Assembly: GCA_029582155.1 (NCBI GenBank)
Contig: CM055900.1
Location: 45,009,624 to 45,073,623, forward strand
From: Panopea generosa
Taxonomy: Eukaryota; Mollusca; Bivalvia; Adapedonta; Hiatellidae
DNA: 64,000 nt
Direction: 5' to 3'
The stretch's first letter is position 1. Every line of letters begins with the position of its first letter. Below are positions 59,901-64,000 of the stretch, piece by piece. The translations under genes and the position numbers were made by a program. The notes under the pieces were generated by a model. The model was given only the letters and a program-made list of their open reading frames with translations. It was not told where the DNA came from and made no database searches.

Positions 59901-62900
59901 AACAAGGAAACCTACTGTAGATGAATAGGCAAAAGCATTACTCTGTACTGGTTCTAACAAGGAAACATACTGGAGATGCATTTGCAAAACCTTTACTCTG
60001 TTTTGGTTCTAACAAAGGATCTTACTGAAGATGTATTAGTAAAGGCATTACTCTGTACTGGTTCTAACAAGAAAACTTACTGGAGATGCATTAGCAAAAG
60101 CATTATTTTGTACTGGTTCTAACAAGAAACATACTGGAGATGCATTAGCAAAAGCATTACTCTGTTCAGGATCTAACAAGGAATCTTACTGGAGATGTAT
60201 TTGAAAAAGCATTACTGTGTACTGGTTCTAACAGGGAAACTTACTGGAGATGCATTAGCAAAAGCATAACTCTGTACTTGTTCTAACAAGGAAACCTGTT
60301 GGAAATGTATTAGCAAAAACATTACTCTGTTCTGGTTCTAACAAAGAAACTTGATGAAGATGTATTAGTAAAAGCATTACTCTGTACTGGTTCTAACAAG
60401 AAAACTTACTGGAGATGCATTAACAAAAGCATTCTTTTGTACTGGTACTAACAAGAAACATACTGGAGATGTATTAGCAAAAGCATTTCTCTGTTCAGGA
60501 TCTAACAAGGAATCTTATTGGAGATGTATTTGAAAAAGCATTACTCGGTATTGGTTCTAACAGGGAAACTGACTGGAGATGTATAAGCAAAAGCATTACT
60601 CTGTTTTGGTTCTTACAAAGAAACTTACTGGAGATGTATTAGCAAAAGCATAACTCTTTATTGGTTCTAACAAGGAAACCTGCTGGAGATGCATTTCCAA
60701 AAGCATAACTCTGTACTGGTTCTAACAAGGAAACTTACTGGAGATGCATTAGCAAAAATTTACTCTGTACTGGTTTTAACAAGGAAACCTTCTAGAGATG
60801 CATTAGCAAAAGCATTACTCTGTACTGGTTCTGACAAGGAAACTTACTGGAGATGTAGTAGCAAAAGCATAACTATGTTCTGGTTCTAACAATAACACAT
60901 ACTGAAGATGTATTAGCAAAAGCATTACTCTGTTCTCTGTTCTGGTTCTAACAAGGAGACCTACTGGAGATGTATTAGCAAAAGCATTACTCTGTTCTGG
61001 TTCTAACAAGAAAACTTACCGGAGATGCATTAGCAAAAGCATTACTCTGTACTGGTTCTAGTAAAGAAACCTACAAGAGATGAATTAGCAAAAGTATTAC
61101 TCTGTACTGGTTCTAACAAGGAAACTTACTGGAGATGTATTAGCAAAAGCATTACTCTGTGTTGGTTCCAACAAGAAACATACTGGAGATGTACTTGCAA
61201 AAGCATTACTTTTTTCCGGTTCTAACAAATAAACCTGCTATAGATGTATTAGCAAAAGTTTCTGGAGAGGTATAAGCTAAATCAAGGAAAGTTACTGGAG
61301 ATGTGTTAGCAAAGCATTACTCGGTATTACTTCTAACAAGAAAACTTACTGAAAAAGCATTACTCGGTATTGGTTCTAACAGGGAAACTAACTGGAGATG
61401 TATTAGCAAAAGCATTACTCTGTTCTGGTTCTAACAAAGAAATTTACTGGAGATGTATTAGCGAAGGCATTACTCTGTACTGGATCTAACAAGGAAACTT
61501 ACTGGAGATGCATTAACAAAAGCATTACTCTATACTGGTTCTGACAAGGAAACATACTGGAGATGCATTAGCAAAATTATTACTCTGTTCTGGTTCAAAC
61601 AAGGAATCTTACTGGAGATGTATTAGCAAAAGCATTACTCTGAACTGGTTCTAACAAGGAAAGTTAATGGAAATGTATTACTAAAAATAATACTCTGTAC
61701 TGGTTCTAACAAGGAAACTTACTGGAGATGTATTAGCAAAAGCACTACTCTGTATTGGTTCTAACAAGGAAACCTATTGGAAATGCATTAGCAAAAGCAT
61801 TTGTTTGTACTGGTTCTAACAAGAAACATACTAGAGATGCATTAGCAAAAGCATTATTCTGTATTGGTTCTCACAAGGAACTTACTTGAGATGTATTAGC
61901 AAAATCATTACTCTGTTCAGGTTCTAACAAGGAAACTGACTGGAGATGTATTTGCAAAAGCATTACACTGTTCTGGTTCTAACAATGAAACTTACTGAAG
62001 ATGTATTAGTAAAAGCATTACTCTGTACTGGTTCTAACAAGGAAACGTACTGGAGATGTATTAGCACAAAGCATTTCTCTGTTTAGGTTCTAACAAGGAA
62101 ACTTACTGGAGATGTATTTACAAAAGCATTACTCGGTATTGGTTCTAACAAGGAAACTTACTGGAGATGTATTAGCAAAAGCATTGCTCTGTGTTGGTTC
62201 CAACAAGAAACATACTGGAGATGTACTTGCAAAAGCATTACTTTTTTCCGGTTCTAACAAATAAACCTGCTATAGATGTATTAGCAAAAGCATTACTCTG
62301 TTATGGTTGTAACATTTTTTACTGGAGATGCATTAACTAAAGCATTATTTTGTACTGGTTCTAACAAGAAACACACTGGAGATGCATTAGCAAAAACATT
62401 TCTCTGTTTAGGTTCTAACAAGGAAACTTACTGGAGATGTATTTACAAAAGCATTACTCGGTATTGGTTCTAACATGGAAAATTACTGGAGATGTATTAA
62501 CAAAAGTATTACACTGTTCTGGTTGTAACAAAGAAATTTACTGGAGATGTATTAGCGAAAGCATTACTCTGTACTGGATCTAACAAGGAAACTTACTAGA
62601 GATTCATTAGCAAAAGCATTACTCTATACTGGTTCTGACAAGGAAACATACTGGAGATGCATTAGCCAAAATTATTACTCTGTTCTGGTTCAAACAAGGA
62701 AACTGACTGGATATGTATTAGCAAAAGCATTACTCTGAACTTGTTCTAACAAGGAAAGTTACTGGAGATGTGTTAGCAAAACATAACTCTGTATTGGTTC
62801 CAACAAGAAACTTACTGGAGATGTACTTGCAAAAGCATTACTCTGTTCTGGTTCTAACAAAGAAACCTTCTGGAGAGGTATAAGCTAAATCAAGGAAAGT

Positions 62901-64000
62901 TACTGGAGATGTGTTAGCAAAGCATTACTCGGTATTACTTCTAACAAGAAAACTTACTGAAAAAGCATTACTCGGTATTGGTTCTAACAGGGAAACTAAC
63001 TGGAGATGTATTAGCAAAAGCATTACTCTGTTCTGGTTCTAACAAAGAAATTTACTGGAGATGTATTAGCAAAGGAATTACTCTGTACTGGATCTAACAA
63101 GGAAACTTACTGGAGATGCATTAACAAAAGCATTACTCTATACTGGTTCTGACAAGGAAACATACTGGAGATGCATTAGCAAAATTATTACTCTGTTCTG
63201 GTTCAAACAAGGAATCTTACTGGAGATGTATTAGCAAAAGCATTACTCTGAACTGGTTCTAACAAGGAAAGTTAATGGAGATGTATTACTAAAAATAATA
63301 CTCTGTACTGGTTCTAACAAGGAAACTTACTGGAGATGTATTAGCAAAAGCACTACTCTGTATTGGTTCTAACAAGGAAACCTATTGGAAATGCATTAGC
63401 AAAAGCATTTGTTTGTACTGGTTCTAACAAGAAACATACTAGAGATGCATTAGCAAAAGCATTATTCTGTATTGGTTCTCACAAGGAACTTACTTGAGAT
63501 GTATTAGCAAAATTATTACTCTGTTCAGGTTCTAACAAGGAAACTGACTGGAGATGTATTTGCAAAAGCATTACACTGTTCTGGTTCTAACAATGAAACT
63601 TACTGAAGATGTATTAGTAAAAGCATTACTCTGTACTGGTTCTAAAAAGAAAACTTACTGGAGATGCATTAGCAAAAGCATTATTTGGTACTGGTTCTTA
63701 CTAGAAACATACTGGAGATGTATAAGCAAAAGTATTACTCTGTATTGGTTCTAACAAGGAACTTACTGTAGATTTATTAGCAAAAGCATTACTCTGTTCA
63801 GGTTCAAACAAGGAAACTTACTGGAGATGTATTTGCAAAAGCATAACTCGGTCTTGGTTCTAACAAAGAAACATACTGGAGATGTATTAGCAAAAGCATT
63901 ACCCTGTTTTGGTTCTAACAAAGAAACTAACTTGAGATGTTTAAGCAAATCATTACTCTGTACTGGTTCTAACAAGGAAACTTATTGGATATGCATTAGC
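56978..64000. repeat. 55-bp minisatellite, right block, cut by window end
   Basis: About 127 copies of the same unit as 50700-53870. Some long blocks are duplicated inside it: about 61261-62030 recurs near 62869-63640, and about 61130-61260 recurs near 62150-62290. Short frames with recurring Lys-Ser-Ile-Thr-Leu-Tyr-Trp-Phe are periodic artefacts. Confidence 0.96.

Noticed and set aside
56978..64000. Repeat-derived frames containing KSITLYWF-like peptides as a gene family
   Set aside because: The 55-bp unit is read in three successive frames every 165 bases; stops recur and no start or splice context is conserved.

Overview
The window looks like nuclear DNA of an invertebrate animal. It is AT-rich, has GT-AG introns, is dense in minisatellites, and carries LINEs, a mariner, hAT debris, tRNA-derived SINEs and several MITEs. 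The only host gene I can assemble is a C-type-lectin/WSC receptor with a tyrosine-rich tail. My best guess is a bivalve mollusc, perhaps a dreissenid mussel. That is inference from style; no rRNA or mitochondrial marker is present.

Layout. 1-13.4 kb: short tandem arrays, a long degenerate repeat field, SINE-like and foldback elements, and two copies of a TTAA-flanked MITE. 13.4-19.9 kb: arrays of 42-, 61- and 68-bp units; their long open frames come from periodicity. 20.2-34.5 kb, minus strand: a nine-exon gene whose exon phases all agree (1569 nt, 522 residues). It encodes a signal peptide, the first half of a CTLD-like domain, a complete eight-cysteine WSC domain, the second half of the CTLD, a second divergent CTLD, one membrane helix, and a 176-residue tail with 11 tyrosines. 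Its introns hold antisense LINE relics, a SINE and a small TA-flanked MITE. A diverged copy of exon 1 with its upstream region lies about 1.1 kb further upstream.

37.6-45.4 kb: a Tx1/L1-like LINE, bounded by a 7-bp target duplication, with a 24-bp tandem array inside its 5' region. A mariner with perfect 28-bp inverted repeats sits inside it. The mariner transposase is broken but keeps a frame-restoring 202-bp GT-AG intron. The DNA flanking the LINE is a second copy of the dispersed repeat at 11.8-12.5 kb, so each copy serves as the unoccupied site for the insertion in the other. 46-50 kb: hAT transposase debris, SINEs and another dispersed repeat. 50.7-64 kb: a 55-bp minisatellite split at 53.9-57.0 kb by a 5'-truncated LINE with a 9-bp target duplication. 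It runs off the end of the window.

The receptor is the only host gene I can support. Its halves of extracellular domains are separate exons, mostly with phase-1 borders, which is the arrangement that permits domain insertion by exon shuffling. All transposon genes seen here are broken. I found no tRNA or rRNA gene, no CRISPR array and no operon.
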